A stretch of 34,434 bases of DNA from Psychrobacter sp. AH5. GTDB taxonomy: Bacteria > Pseudomonadota > Gammaproteobacteria > Pseudomonadales > Moraxellaceae. Below are positions 1 to 12,647 of the stretch, piece by piece (the stretch's first letter is position 1; every line of letters starts with the position of its first letter). The notes under the pieces were generated by a model, which searched no databases, was not told the origin of the DNA, and saw nothing but the letters and a program-made list of their open reading frames with translations. The position numbers and the translations under genes were made by a program. The stretch lies in contig NZ_JAMBMT010000005.1 in NCBI RefSeq assembly GCF_040371085.1, positions 1 to 34,434 of the forward strand, in the 5' to 3' direction.

Positions 1-3000
1 ATCAACAATGTTCATATCCGCAGTGGCTTGACCGACCACGATGGCCTCAAAGCCGCCGCCGACCGGATTACTGATGGTGATGCCAACCAGCTCACTACCC
101 TCAGCGATAAAGTCATCGATGGTATCAATGTCAAGATCGGTGCTGCTAGTGCCTGCAAGGATGGTCACTTGCACCACACCGGTAAAGTCGGTGCCGTCAA
201 TGGCCACGCCACTATAAGTCACATCAACCACCACATCGGTGATCGCATTGACCGGGTTGCCATTGCTATCGGTTAAGCTGATCGGGAAGCTGGCACTATT
301 ACCCTCTTCAACGTCGCCCACGGTGTCGGCGATCGAGACGGTGATGGTATCCTCCGCCCCAGGATCAGCTTCATCAACAATGTTCATATCCGCAGTGGCT
401 TGACCGACCACGATGGCCTCAAAGCCGCCGCCGACCGGATTACTGATGGTGATGCCAACCAGCTCACTACCCTCAGCGATAAAGTCATCGATGGTATCAA
501 TGTCAAGATCGGTGCTGCTAGTGCCTGCAAGGATGGTCACTTGCACCACACCGGTAAAGTCGGTGCCGTCAATGGCCACGCCACTATAAGTCACATCAAC
601 CACCACATCGGTGATCGCATTGACCGGGTTGCCATTGCTATCGGTTAAGCTGATCGGGAAGCTGGCACTATTACCCTCTTCAACGTCGCCCACGGTGTCG
701 GCGATCGAGACGGTGATGGTATCCTCCGCCCCAGGATCAGCTTCATCAACAATGTTCATATCCGCAGTGGCTTGACCGACCACGATGGCCTCAAAGCCGC
801 CGCCGACCGGATTACTGATGGTGATGCCAACCAGCTCACTACCCTCAGCGATAAAGTCATCGATGGTATCAATGTCAAGATCGGTGCTGCTAGTGCCTGC
901 AAGGATGGTCACTTGCACCACACCGGTAAAGTCGGTGCCGTCAATGGCCACGCCACTATAAGTCACATCAACCACCACATCGGTGATCGCATTGACCGGG
1001 TTGCCATTGCTATCGGTTAAGCTGATCGGGAAGCTGGCACTATTACCCTCTTCAACGTCGCCCACGGTGTCGGCGATCGAGACGGTGATGGTATCCTCCG
1101 CCCCAGGATCAGCTTCATCAACAATGTTCATATCCGCAGTGGCTTGACCGACCACGATGGCCTCAAAGCCGCCGCCGACCGGATTACTGATGGTGATGCC
1201 AACCAGCTCACTACCCTCAGCGATAAAGTCATCGATGGTATCAATGTCAAGATCGGTGCTGCTAGTGCCTGCAAGGATGGTCACTTGCACCACACCGGTA
1301 AAGTCGGTGCCGTCAATGGCCACGCCACTATAAGTCACATCAACCACCACATCGGTGATCGCATTGACCGGGTTGCCATTGCTATCGGTTAAGCTGATCG
1401 GGAAGCTGGCACTATTACCCTCTTCAACGTCGCCCACGGTGTCGGCGATCGAGACGGTGATGGTATCCTCCGCCCCAGGATCAGCTTCATCAACAATGTT
1501 CATATCCGCAGTGGCTTGACCGACCACGATGGCCTCAAAGCCGCCGCCGACCGGATTACTGATGGTGATGCCAACCAGCTCACTACCCTCAGCGATAAAG
1601 TCATCGATGGTATCAATGTCAAGATCGGTGCTGCTAGTGCCTGCAAGGATGGTCACTTGCACCACACCGGTAAAGTCGGTGCCGTCAATGGCCACGCCAC
1701 TATAAGTCACATCAACCACCACATCGGTGATCGCATTGACCGGGTTGCCATTGCTATCGGTTAAGCTGATCGGGAAGCTGGCACTATTACCCTCTTCAAC
1801 GTCGCCCACGGTGTCGGCGATCGAGACGGTGATGGTATCCTCCGCCCCAGGATCAGCTTCATCAACAATGTTCATATCCGCAGTGGCTTGACCGACCACG
1901 ATGGCCTCAAAGCCGCCGCCGACCGGATTACTGATGGTGATGCCAACCAGCTCACTACCCTCAGCGATAAAGTCATCGATGGTATCAATGTCAAGATCGG
2001 TGCTGCTAGTGCCTGCAAGGATGGTCACTTGCACCACACCGGTAAAGTCGGTGCCGTCAATGGCCACGCCACTATAAGTCACATCAACCACCACATCGGT
2101 GATCGCATTGACCGGGTTGCCATTGCTATCGGTTAAGCTGATCGGGAAGCTGGCACTATTACCCTCTTCAACGTCGCCCACGGTGTCGGCGATCGAGACG
2201 GTGATGGTATCCTCCGCCCCAGGATCAGCTTCATCAACAATGTTCATATCCGCAGTGGCTTGACCGACCACGATGGCCTCAAAGCCGCCGCCGACCGGAT
2301 TACTGATGGTGATGCCAACCAGCTCACTACCCTCAGCGATAAAGTCATCGATGGTATCAATGTCAAGATCGGTGCTGCTAGTGCCTGCAAGGATGGTCAC
2401 TTGCACCACACCGGTAAAGTCGGTGCCGTCAATGGCCACGCCACTATAAGTCACATCAACCACCACATCGGTGATCGCATTGACCGGGTTGCCATTGCTA
2501 TCGGTTAAGCTGATCGGGAAGCTGGCACTATTACCCTCTTCAACGTCGCCCACGGTGTCGGCGATCGAGACGGTGATGGTATCCTCCGCTCCAGGATCAG
2601 CTTCATCAACAATGTTCATATCCGCAGTGGCTTGACCGACCACGATGGCCTCAAAGCCGCCGCCGACCGGATTACTGATGGTGATGCCAACCAGCTCACT
2701 ACCCTCAGCGATAAAGTCATCGATGGTATCAATGTCAAGATCGGTGCTGCTAGTGCCTGCAAGGATGGTCACTTGCACCACACCGGTAAAGTCGGTGCCG
2801 TCAATGGCCACGCCACTATAAGTCACATCAACCACCACATCGGTGATCGCATTGACCGGGTTGCCATTGCTATCGGTTAAGCTGATCGGGAAGCTGGCAC
2901 TATTACCCTCTTCAACGTCGCCCACGGTGTCGGCGATCGAGACGGTGATGGTATCCTCCGCCCCAGGATCAGCTTCATCAACAATGTTCATATCCGCAGT

Positions 3001-5866
3001 GGCTTGACCGACCACGATGGCCTCAAAGCCGCCGCCGACCGGATTACTGATGGTGATGCCAACCAGCTCACTACCCTCAGCGATAAAGTCATCGATGGTA
3101 TCAATGTCAAGATCGGTGCTGCTAGTGCCTGCAAGGATGGTCACTTGCACCACACCGGTAAAGTCGGTGCCGTCAATGGCCACGCCACTATAAGTCACAT
3201 CAACCACCACATCGGTGATCGCATTGACCGGGTTGCCATTGCTATCGGTTAAGCTGATCGGGAAGCTGGCACTATTACCCTCTTCAACGTCGCCCACGGT
3301 GTCGGCGATCGAGACGGTGATGGTATCCTCCGCCCCAGGATCAGCTTCATCAACAATGTTCATATCCGCAGTGGCTTGACCGACCACGATGGCCTCAAAG
3401 CCGCCGCCGACCGGATTACTGATGGTGATGCCAACCAGCTCACTACCCTCAGCGATAAAGTCATCGATGGTATCAATGTCAAGATCGGTGCTGCTAGTGC
3501 CTGCAAGGATGGTCACTTGCACCACACCGGTAAAGTCGGTGCCGTCAATGGCCACGCCACTATAAGTCACATCAACCACCACATCGGTGATCGCATTGAC
3601 CGGGTTGCCATTGCTATCGGTTAAGCTGATCGGGAAGCTGGCACTATTACCCTCTTCAACGTCGCCCACGGTGTCGGCGATCGAGACGGTGATGGTATCC
3701 TCCGCTCCAGGATCAGCTTCATCAACAATGTTCATATCCGCAGTGGCTTGACCGACCACGATGGCCTCAAAGCCGCCGCCGACCGGATTACTGATGGTGA
3801 TGCCAACCAGCTCACTACCCTCAGCGATAAAGTCATCGATGGTATCAATGTCAAGATCGGTGCTGCTAGTGCCTGCAAGGATGGTCACTTGCACCACACC
3901 GGTAAAGTCGGTGCCGTCAATGGCCACGCCACTATAAGTCACATCAACCACCACATCGGTGATCGCATTGACCGGGTTGCCATTGCTATCGGTTAAGCTG
4001 ATCGGGAAGCTGGCACTATTACCCTCTTCAACGTCGCCCACGGTGTCGGCGATCGAGACGGTGATGGTATCCTCCGCCCCAGGATCAGCTTCATCAACAA
4101 TGTTCATATCCGCAGTGGCTTGACCGACCACGATGGCCTCAAAGCCGCCGCCGACCGGATTACTGATGGTGATGCCAACCAGCTCACTACCCTCAGCGAT
4201 AAAGTCATCGATGGTATCAATGTCAAGATCGGTGCTGCTAGTGCCTGCAAGGATGGTCACTTGCACCACACCGGTAAAGTCGGTGCCGTCAATGGCCACG
4301 CCACTATAAGTCACATCAACCACCACATCGGTGATCGCATTGACCGGGTTGCCATTGCTATCGGTTAAGCTGATCGGGAAGCTGGCACTATTACCCTCTT
4401 CAACGTCGCCCACGGTGTCGGCGATCGAGACGGTGATGGTATCCTCCGCCCCAGGATCAGCTTCATCAACAATGTTCATATCCGCAGTGGCTTGACCGAC
4501 CACGATGGCCTCAAAGCCGCCGCCGACCGGATTACTGATGGTGATGCCAACCAGCTCACTACCCTCAGCGATAAAGTCATCGATGGTATCAATGTCAAGA
4601 TCGGTGCTGCTAGTGCCTGCAAGGATGGTCACTTGCACCACACCGGTAAAGTCGGTGCCGTCAATGGCCACGCCACTATAAGTCACATCAACCACCACAT
4701 CGGTGATCGCATTGACCGGGTTGCCATTGCTATCGGTTAAGCTGATCGGGAAGCTGGCACTATTACCCTCTTCAACGTCGCCCACGGTGTCGGCGATCGA
4801 GACGGTGATGGTATCCTCCGCTCCAGGATCAGCTTCATCAACAATGTTCATATCCGCAGTGGCTTGACCGACCACGATGGCCTCAAAGCCGCCGCCGACC
4901 GGATTACTGATGGTGATGCCAACCAGCTCACTACCCTCAGCGATAAAGTCATCGATGGTATCAATGTCAAGATCGGTGCTGCTAGTGCCTGCAAGGATGG
5001 TCACTTGCACCACACCGGTAAAGTCGGTGCCGTCAATGGCCACGCCACTATAAGTCACATCAACCACCACATCGGTGATCGCATTGACCGGGTTGCCATT
5101 GCTATCGGTTAAGCTGATCGGGAAGCTGGCACTATTACCCTCTTCAACGTCGCCCACGGTGTCGGCGATCGAGACGGTGATGGTATCCTCCGCCCCAGGA
5201 TCAGCTTCATCAACAATGTTCATATCCGCAGTGGCTTGACCGACCACGATGGCCTCAAAGCCGCCGCCGACCGGATTACTGATGGTGATGCCAACCAGCT
5301 CACTACCCTCAGCGATAAAGTCATCGATGGTATCAATGTCAAGATCGGTGCTGCTAGTGCCTGCAAGGATGGTCACTTGCACCACACCGGTAAAGTCGGT
5401 GCCGTCAATGGCCACGCCACTATAAGTCACATCAACCACCACATCGGTGATCGCATTGACCGGGTTGCCATTGCTATCGGTTAAGCTGATCGGGAAGCTG
5501 GCACTATTACCCTCTTCAACGTCGCCCACGGTGTCGGCGATCGAGACGGTGATGGTATCCTCCGCCCCAGGATCAGCTTCATCAACAATGTTCATATCCG
5601 CAGTGGCTTGACCGACCACGATGGCCTCAAAGCCGCCGCCGACCGGATTACTGATGGTGATGCCAACCAGCTCACTACCCTCAGCGATAAAGTCATCGAT
5701 GGTATCAATGTCAAGATCGGTGCTGCTAGTGCCTGCAAGGATGGTCACTTGCACCACACCGGTAAAGTCGGTGCCGTCAATGGCCACGCCACTATAAGTC
5801 ACATCAACCACCACATCGGTGATCGCATTGACCGGGTTGCCATTGCTATCGGTTAAGCTGATCGGA
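1..5866 (-). CDS. Giant adhesin, distal repeat segment (partial, no C-terminus)
   Basis: Continuation of the minus-strand adhesin after the one-base deletion at 5864-5865. It reads open without a stop to base 1 and consists only of 124-residue Calx-beta-like repeats (about 15.7 units). Each unit has the family hallmarks: an EGNSASFPISL strand, GTDFTG, a hydrophobic VQVTILAG strand, IDTIDDFIAEGSE (acidic, probably calcium-binding) and a closing ITISNPVGGG strand. There is no start of its own and no C-terminus. The gene would be expected to continue into the VWA-containing C-terminus found at 29690-31627. The break is most simply a homopolymer error (GGG read as GG), so this is part of the same gene as 5853-13337. 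Confidence 0.8.
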
Positions 5867-8800
5867 AGCTGGCACTATTACCCTCTTCAACGTCGCCCAC
5901 GGTGTCGGCGATCGAGACGGTGATGGTATCCTCCGCCCCAGGATCAGCTTCATCAACAATGTTCATATCCGCAGTGGCTTGACCGACCACGATGGCCTCA
6001 AAGCCGCCGCCGACCGGATTACTGATGGTGATGCCAACCAGCTCACTACCCTCAGCGATAAAGTCATCGATGGTATCAATGTCAAGATCGGTGCTGCTAG
6101 TGCCTGCAAGGATGGTCACTTGCACCACACCGGTAAAGTCGGTGCCGTCAATGGCCACGCCACTATAAGTCACATCAACCACCACATCGGTGATCGCATT
6201 GACCGGGTTGCCATTGCTATCGGTTAAGCTGATCGGGAAGCTGGCACTATTACCCTCTTCAACGTCGCCCACGGTGTCGGCGATCGAGACGGTGATGGTA
6301 TCCTCCGCCCCAGGATCAGCTTCATCAACAATGTTCATATCCGCAGTGGCTTGACCGACCACGATGGCCTCAAAGCCGCCGCCGACCGGATTACTGATGG
6401 TGATGCCAACCAGCTCACTACCCTCAGCGATAAAGTCATCGATGGTATCAATGTCAAGATCGGTGCTGCTAGTGCCTGCAAGGATGGTCACTTGCACCAC
6501 ACCGGTAAAGTCGGTGCCGTCAATGGCCACGCCACTATAAGTCACATCAACCACCACATCGGTGATCGCATTGACCGGGTTGCCATTGCTATCGGTTAAG
6601 CTGATCGGGAAGCTGGCACTATTACCCTCTTCAACGTCGCCCACGGTGTCGGCGATCGAGACGGTGATGGTATCCTCCGCCCCAGGATCAGCTTCATCAA
6701 CAATGTTCATATCCGCAGTGGCTTGACCGACCACGATGGCCTCAAAGCCGCCGCCGACCGGATTACTGATGGTGATGCCAACCAGCTCACTACCCTCAGC
6801 GATAAAGTCATCGATGGTATCAATGTCAAGATCGGTGCTGCTAGTGCCTGCAAGGATGGTCACTTGCACCACACCGGTAAAGTCGGTGCCGTCAATGGCC
6901 ACGCCACTATAAGTCACATCAACCACCACATCGGTGATCGCATTGACCGGGTTGCCATTGCTATCGGTTAAGCTGATCGGGAAGCTGGCACTATTACCCT
7001 CTTCAACGTCGCCCACGGTGTCGGCGATCGAGACGGTGATGGTATCCTCCGCCCCAGGATCAGCTTCATCAACAATGTTCATATCCGCAGTGGCTTGACC
7101 GACCACGATGGCCTCAAAGCCGCCGCCGACCGGATTACTGATGGTGATGCCAACCAGCTCACTACCCTCAGCGATAAAGTCATCGATGGTATCAATGTCA
7201 AGATCGGTGCTGCTAGTGCCTGCAAGGATGGTCACTTGCACCACACCGGTAAAGTCGGTGCCGTCAATGGCCACGCCACTATAAGTCACATCAACCACCA
7301 CATCGGTGATCGCATTGACCGGGTTGCCATTGCTATCGGTTAAGCTGATCGGGAAGCTGGCACTATTACCCTCTTCAACGTCGCCCACGGTGTCGGCGAT
7401 CGAGACGGTGATGGTATCCTCCGCCCCAGGATCAGCTTCATCAACAATGTTCATATCCGCAGTGGCTTGACCGACCACGATGGCCTCAAAGCCGCCGCCG
7501 ACCGGATTACTGATGGTGATGCCAACCAGCTCACTACCCTCAGCGATAAAGTCATCGATGGTATCAATGTCAAGATCGGTGCTGCTAGTGCCTGCAAGGA
7601 TGGTCACTTGCACCACACCGGTAAAGTCGGTGCCGTCAATGGCCACGCCACTATAAGTCACATCAACCACCACATCGGTGATCGCATTGACCGGGTTGCC
7701 ATTGCTATCGGTTAAGCTGATCGGGAAGCTGGCACTATTACCCTCTTCAACGTCGCCCACGGTGTCGGCGATCGAGACGGTGATGGTATCCTCCGCCCCA
7801 GGATCAGCTTCATCAACAATGTTCATATCCGCAGTGGCTTGACCGACCACGATGGCCTCAAAGCCGCCGCCGACCGGATTACTGATGGTGATGCCAACCA
7901 GCTCACTACCCTCAGCGATAAAGTCATCGATGGTATCAATGTCAAGATCGGTGCTGCTAGTGCCTGCAAGGATGGTCACTTGCACCACACCGGTAAAGTC
8001 GGTGCCGTCAATGGCCACGCCACTATAAGTCACATCAACCACCACATCGGTGATCGCATTGACCGGGTTGCCATTGCTATCGGTTAAGCTGATCGGGAAG
8101 CTGGCACTATTACCCTCTTCAACGTCGCCCACGGTGTCGGCGATCGAGACGGTGATGGTATCCTCCGCCCCAGGATCAGCTTCATCAACAATGTTCATAT
8201 CCGCAGTGGCTTGACCGACCACGATGGCCTCAAAGCCGCCGCCGACCGGATTACTGATGGTGATGCCAACCAGCTCACTACCCTCAGCGATAAAGTCATC
8301 GATGGTATCAATGTCAAGATCGGTGCTGCTAGTGCCTGCAAGGATGGTCACTTGCACCACACCGGTAAAGTCGGTGCCGTCAATGGCCACGCCACTATAA
8401 GTCACATCAACCACCACATCGGTGATCGCATTGACCGGGTTGCCATTGCTATCGGTTAAGCTGATCGGGAAGCTGGCACTATTACCCTCTTCAACGTCGC
8501 CCACGGTGTCGGCGATCGAGACGGTGATGGTATCCTCCGCCCCAGGATCAGCTTCATCAACAATGTTCATATCCGCAGTGGCTTGACCGACCACGATGGC
8601 CTCAAAGCCGCCGCCGACCGGATTACTGATGGTGATGCCAACCAGCTCACTACCCTCAGCGATAAAGTCATCGATGGTATCAATGTCAAGATCGGTGCTG
8701 CTAGTGCCTGCAAGGATGGTCACTTGCACCACACCGGTAAAGTCGGTGCCGTCAATGGCCACGCCACTATAAGTCACATCAACCACCACATCGGTGATCG

Positions 8801-11800
8801 CATTGACCGGGTTGCCATTGCTATCGGTTAAGCTGATCGGGAAGCTGGCACTATTACCCTCTTCAACGTCGCCCACGGTGTCGGCGATCGAGACGGTGAT
8901 GGTATCCTCCGCCCCAGGATCAGCTTCATCAACAATGTTCATATCCGCAGTGGCTTGACCGACCACGATGGCCTCAAAGCCGCCGCCGACCGGATTACTG
9001 ATGGTGATGCCAACCAGCTCACTACCCTCAGCGATAAAGTCATCGATGGTATCAATGTCAAGATCGGTGCTGCTAGTGCCTGCAAGGATGGTCACTTGCA
9101 CCACACCGGTAAAGTCGGTGCCGTCAATGGCCACGCCACTATAAGTCACATCAACCACCACATCGGTGATCGCATTGACCGGGTTGCCATTGCTATCGGT
9201 TAAGCTGATCGGGAAGCTGGCACTATTACCCTCTTCAACGTCGCCCACGGTGTCGGCGATCGAGACGGTGATGGTATCCTCCGCCCCAGGATCAGCTTCA
9301 TCAACAATGTTCATATCCGCAGTGGCTTGACCGACCACGATGGCCTCAAAGCCGCCGCCGACCGGATTACTGATGGTGATGCCAACCAGCTCACTACCCT
9401 CAGCGATAAAGTCATCGATGGTATCAATGTCAAGATCGGTGCTGCTAGTGCCTGCAAGGATGGTCACTTGCACCACACCGGTAAAGTCGGTGCCGTCAAT
9501 GGCCACGCCACTATAAGTCACATCAACCACCACATCGGTGATCGCATTGACCGGGTTGCCATTGCTATCGGTTAAGCTGATCGGGAAGCTGGCACTATTA
9601 CCCTCTTCAACGTCGCCCACGGTGTCGGCGATCGAGACGGTGATGGTATCCTCCGCCCCAGGATCAGCTTCATCAACAATGTTCATATCCGCAGTGGCTT
9701 GACCGACCACGATGGCCTCAAAGCCGCCGCCGACCGGATTACTGATGGTGATGCCAACCAGCTCACTACCCTCAGCGATAAAGTCATCGATGGTATCAAT
9801 GTCAAGATCGGTGCTGCTAGTGCCTGCAAGGATGGTCACTTGCACCACACCGGTAAAGTCGGTGCCGTCAATGGCCACGCCACTATAAGTCACATCAACC
9901 ACCACATCGGTGATCGCATTGACCGGGTTGCCATTGCTATCGGTTAAGCTGATCGGGAAGCTGGCACTATTACCCTCTTCAACGTCGCCCACGGTGTCGG
10001 CGATCGAGACGGTGATGGTATCCTCCGCCCCAGGATCAGCTTCATCAACAATGTTCATATCCGCAGTGGCTTGACCGACCACGATGGCCTCAAAGCCGCC
10101 GCCGACCGGATTACTGATGGTGATGCCAACCAGCTCACTACCCTCAGCGATAAAGTCATCGATGGTATCAATGTCAAGATCGGTGCTGCTAGTGCCTGCA
10201 AGGATGGTCACTTGCACCACACCGGTAAAGTCGGTGCCGTCAATGGCCACGCCACTATAAGTCACATCAACCACCACATCGGTGATCGCATTGACCGGGT
10301 TGCCATTGCTATCGGTTAAGCTGATCGGGAAGCTGGCACTATTACCCTCTTCAACGTCGCCCACGGTGTCGGCGATCGAGACGGTGATGGTATCCTCCGC
10401 CCCAGGATCAGCTTCATCAACAATGTTCATATCCGCAGTGGCTTGACCGACCACGATGGCCTCAAAGCCGCCGCCGACCGGATTACTGATGGTGATGCCA
10501 ACCAGCTCACTACCCTCAGCGATAAAGTCATCGATGGTATCAATGTCAAGATCGGTGCTGCTAGTGCCTGCAAGGATGGTCACTTGCACCACACCGGTAA
10601 AGTCGGTGCCGTCAATGGCCACGCCACTATAAGTCACATCAACCACCACATCGGTGATCGCATTGACCGGGTTGCCATTGCTATCGGTTAAGCTGATCGG
10701 GAAGCTGGCACTATTACCCTCTTCAACGTCGCCCACGGTGTCGGCGATCGAGACGGTGATGGTATCCTCCGCCCCAGGATCAGCTTCATCAACAATGTTC
10801 ATATCCGCAGTGGCTTGACCGACCACGATGGCCTCAAAGCCGCCGCCGACCGGATTACTGATGGTGATGCCAACCAGCTCACTACCCTCAGCGATAAAGT
10901 CATCGATGGTATCAATGTCAAGATCGGTGCTGCTAGTGCCTGCAAGGATGGTCACTTGCACCACACCGGTAAAGTCGGTGCCGTCAATGGCCACGCCACT
11001 ATAAGTCACATCAACCACCACATCGGTGATCGCATTGACCGGGTTGCCATTGCTATCGGTTAAGCTGATCGGGAAGCTGGCACTATTACCCTCTTCAACG
11101 TCGCCCACGGTGTCGGCGATCGAGACGGTGATGGTATCCTCCGCCCCAGGATCAGCTTCATCAACAATGTTCATATCCGCAGTGGCTTGACCGACCACGA
11201 TGGCCTCAAAGCCGCCGCCGACCGGATTACTGATGGTGATGCCAACCAGCTCACTACCCTCAGCGATAAAGTCATCGATGGTATCAATGTCAAGATCGGT
11301 GCTGCTAGTGCCTGCAAGGATGGTCACTTGCACCACACCGGTAAAGTCGGTGCCGTCAATGGCCACGCCACTATAAGTCACATCAACCACCACATCGGTG
11401 ATCGCATTGACCGGGTTGCCATTGCTATCGGTTAAGCTGATCGGGAAGCTGGCACTATTACCCTCTTCAACGTCGCCCACGGTGTCGGCGATCGAGACGG
11501 TGATGGTATCCTCCGCCCCAGGATCAGCTTCATCAACAATGTTCATATCCGCAGTGGCTTGACCGACCACGATGGCCTCAAAGCCGCCGCCGACCGGATT
11601 ACTGATGGTGATGCCAACCAGCTCACTACCCTCAGCGATAAAGTCATCGATGGTATCAATGTCAAGATCGGTGCTGCTAGTGCCTGCAAGGATGGTCACT
11701 TGCACCACACCGGTAAAGTCGGTGCCGTCAATGGCCACGCCACTATAAGTCACATCAACCACCACATCGGTGATCGCATTGACCGGGTTGCCATTGCTAT

Positions 11801-12647
11801 CGGTTAAGCTGATCGGGAAGCTGGCACTATTACCCTCTTCAACGTCGCCCACGGTGTCGGCGATCGAGACGGTGATGGTATCCTCCGCCCCAGGATCAGC
11901 TTCATCAACAATGTTCATATCCGCAGTGGCTTGACCGACCACGATGGCCTCAAAGCCGCCGCCGACCGGATTACTGATGGTGATGCCAACCAGCTCACTA
12001 CCCTCAGCGATAAAGTCATCGATGGTATCAATGTCAAGATCGGTGCTGCTAGTGCCTGCAAGGATGGTCACTTGCACCACACCGGTAAAGTCGGTGCCGT
12101 CAATGGCCACGCCACTATAAGTCACATCAACCACCACATCGGTGATCGCATTGACCGGGTTGCCATTGCTATCGGTTAAGCTGATCGGGAAGCTGGCACT
12201 ATTACCCTCTTCAACGTCGCCCACGGTGTCGGCGATCGAGACGGTGATGGTATCCTCCGCCCCAGGATCAGCTTCATCAACAATGTTCATATCCGCAGTG
12301 GCTTGACCGACCACGATGGCCTCAAAGCCGCCGCCGACCGGATTACTGATGGTGATGCCAACCAGCTCACTACCCTCAGCGATAAAGTCATCGATGGTAT
12401 CAATGTCAAGATCGGTGCTGCTAGTGCCTGCAAGGATGGTCACTTGCACCACACCGGTAAAGTCGGTGCCGTCAATGGCCACGCCACTATAAGTCACATC
12501 AACCACCACATCGGTGATCGCATTGACCGGGTTGCCATTGCTATCGGTTAAGCTGATCGGGAAGCTGGCACTATTACCCTCTTCAACGTCGCCCACGGTG
12601 TCGGCAATAGAGACGGTGATGGTATCCTCAGGACCTGGCTCGTCTTC
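1..12647 (-). repeat. Tandem array of 34 x 372-bp adhesin repeats, left (inverted) copy
   Basis: Thirty-four head-to-tail copies of a 372-bp unit, coding on the minus strand, each giving a 124-residue Calx-beta-like domain. Copies are essentially identical. The only substitutions I see among internal copies are three silent Gly changes in the linker (GGG to GGA) at 2590, 3706 and 4822, spaced exactly three units apart. One G is missing from a GGG run at 5864-5865 and breaks the frame. The first unit, next to the N-terminus (12600-12647), has a diverged start and a DEDEPGPE-type linker instead of DEADPGAE. Base 1 coincides with the last base the array shares with the unique C-terminus of the plus-strand copy. 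Length is 34 x 372 minus 1, the same as the right copy. Probably a duplicate image of the array at 17042-29689. Confidence 0.95.

Noticed and set aside
1..12647. Regular repeats as a CRISPR array or satellite DNA
   Set aside because: The 372-bp period has no spacers, divides by three, is open in one frame and encodes a recognisable Calx-beta-like domain.
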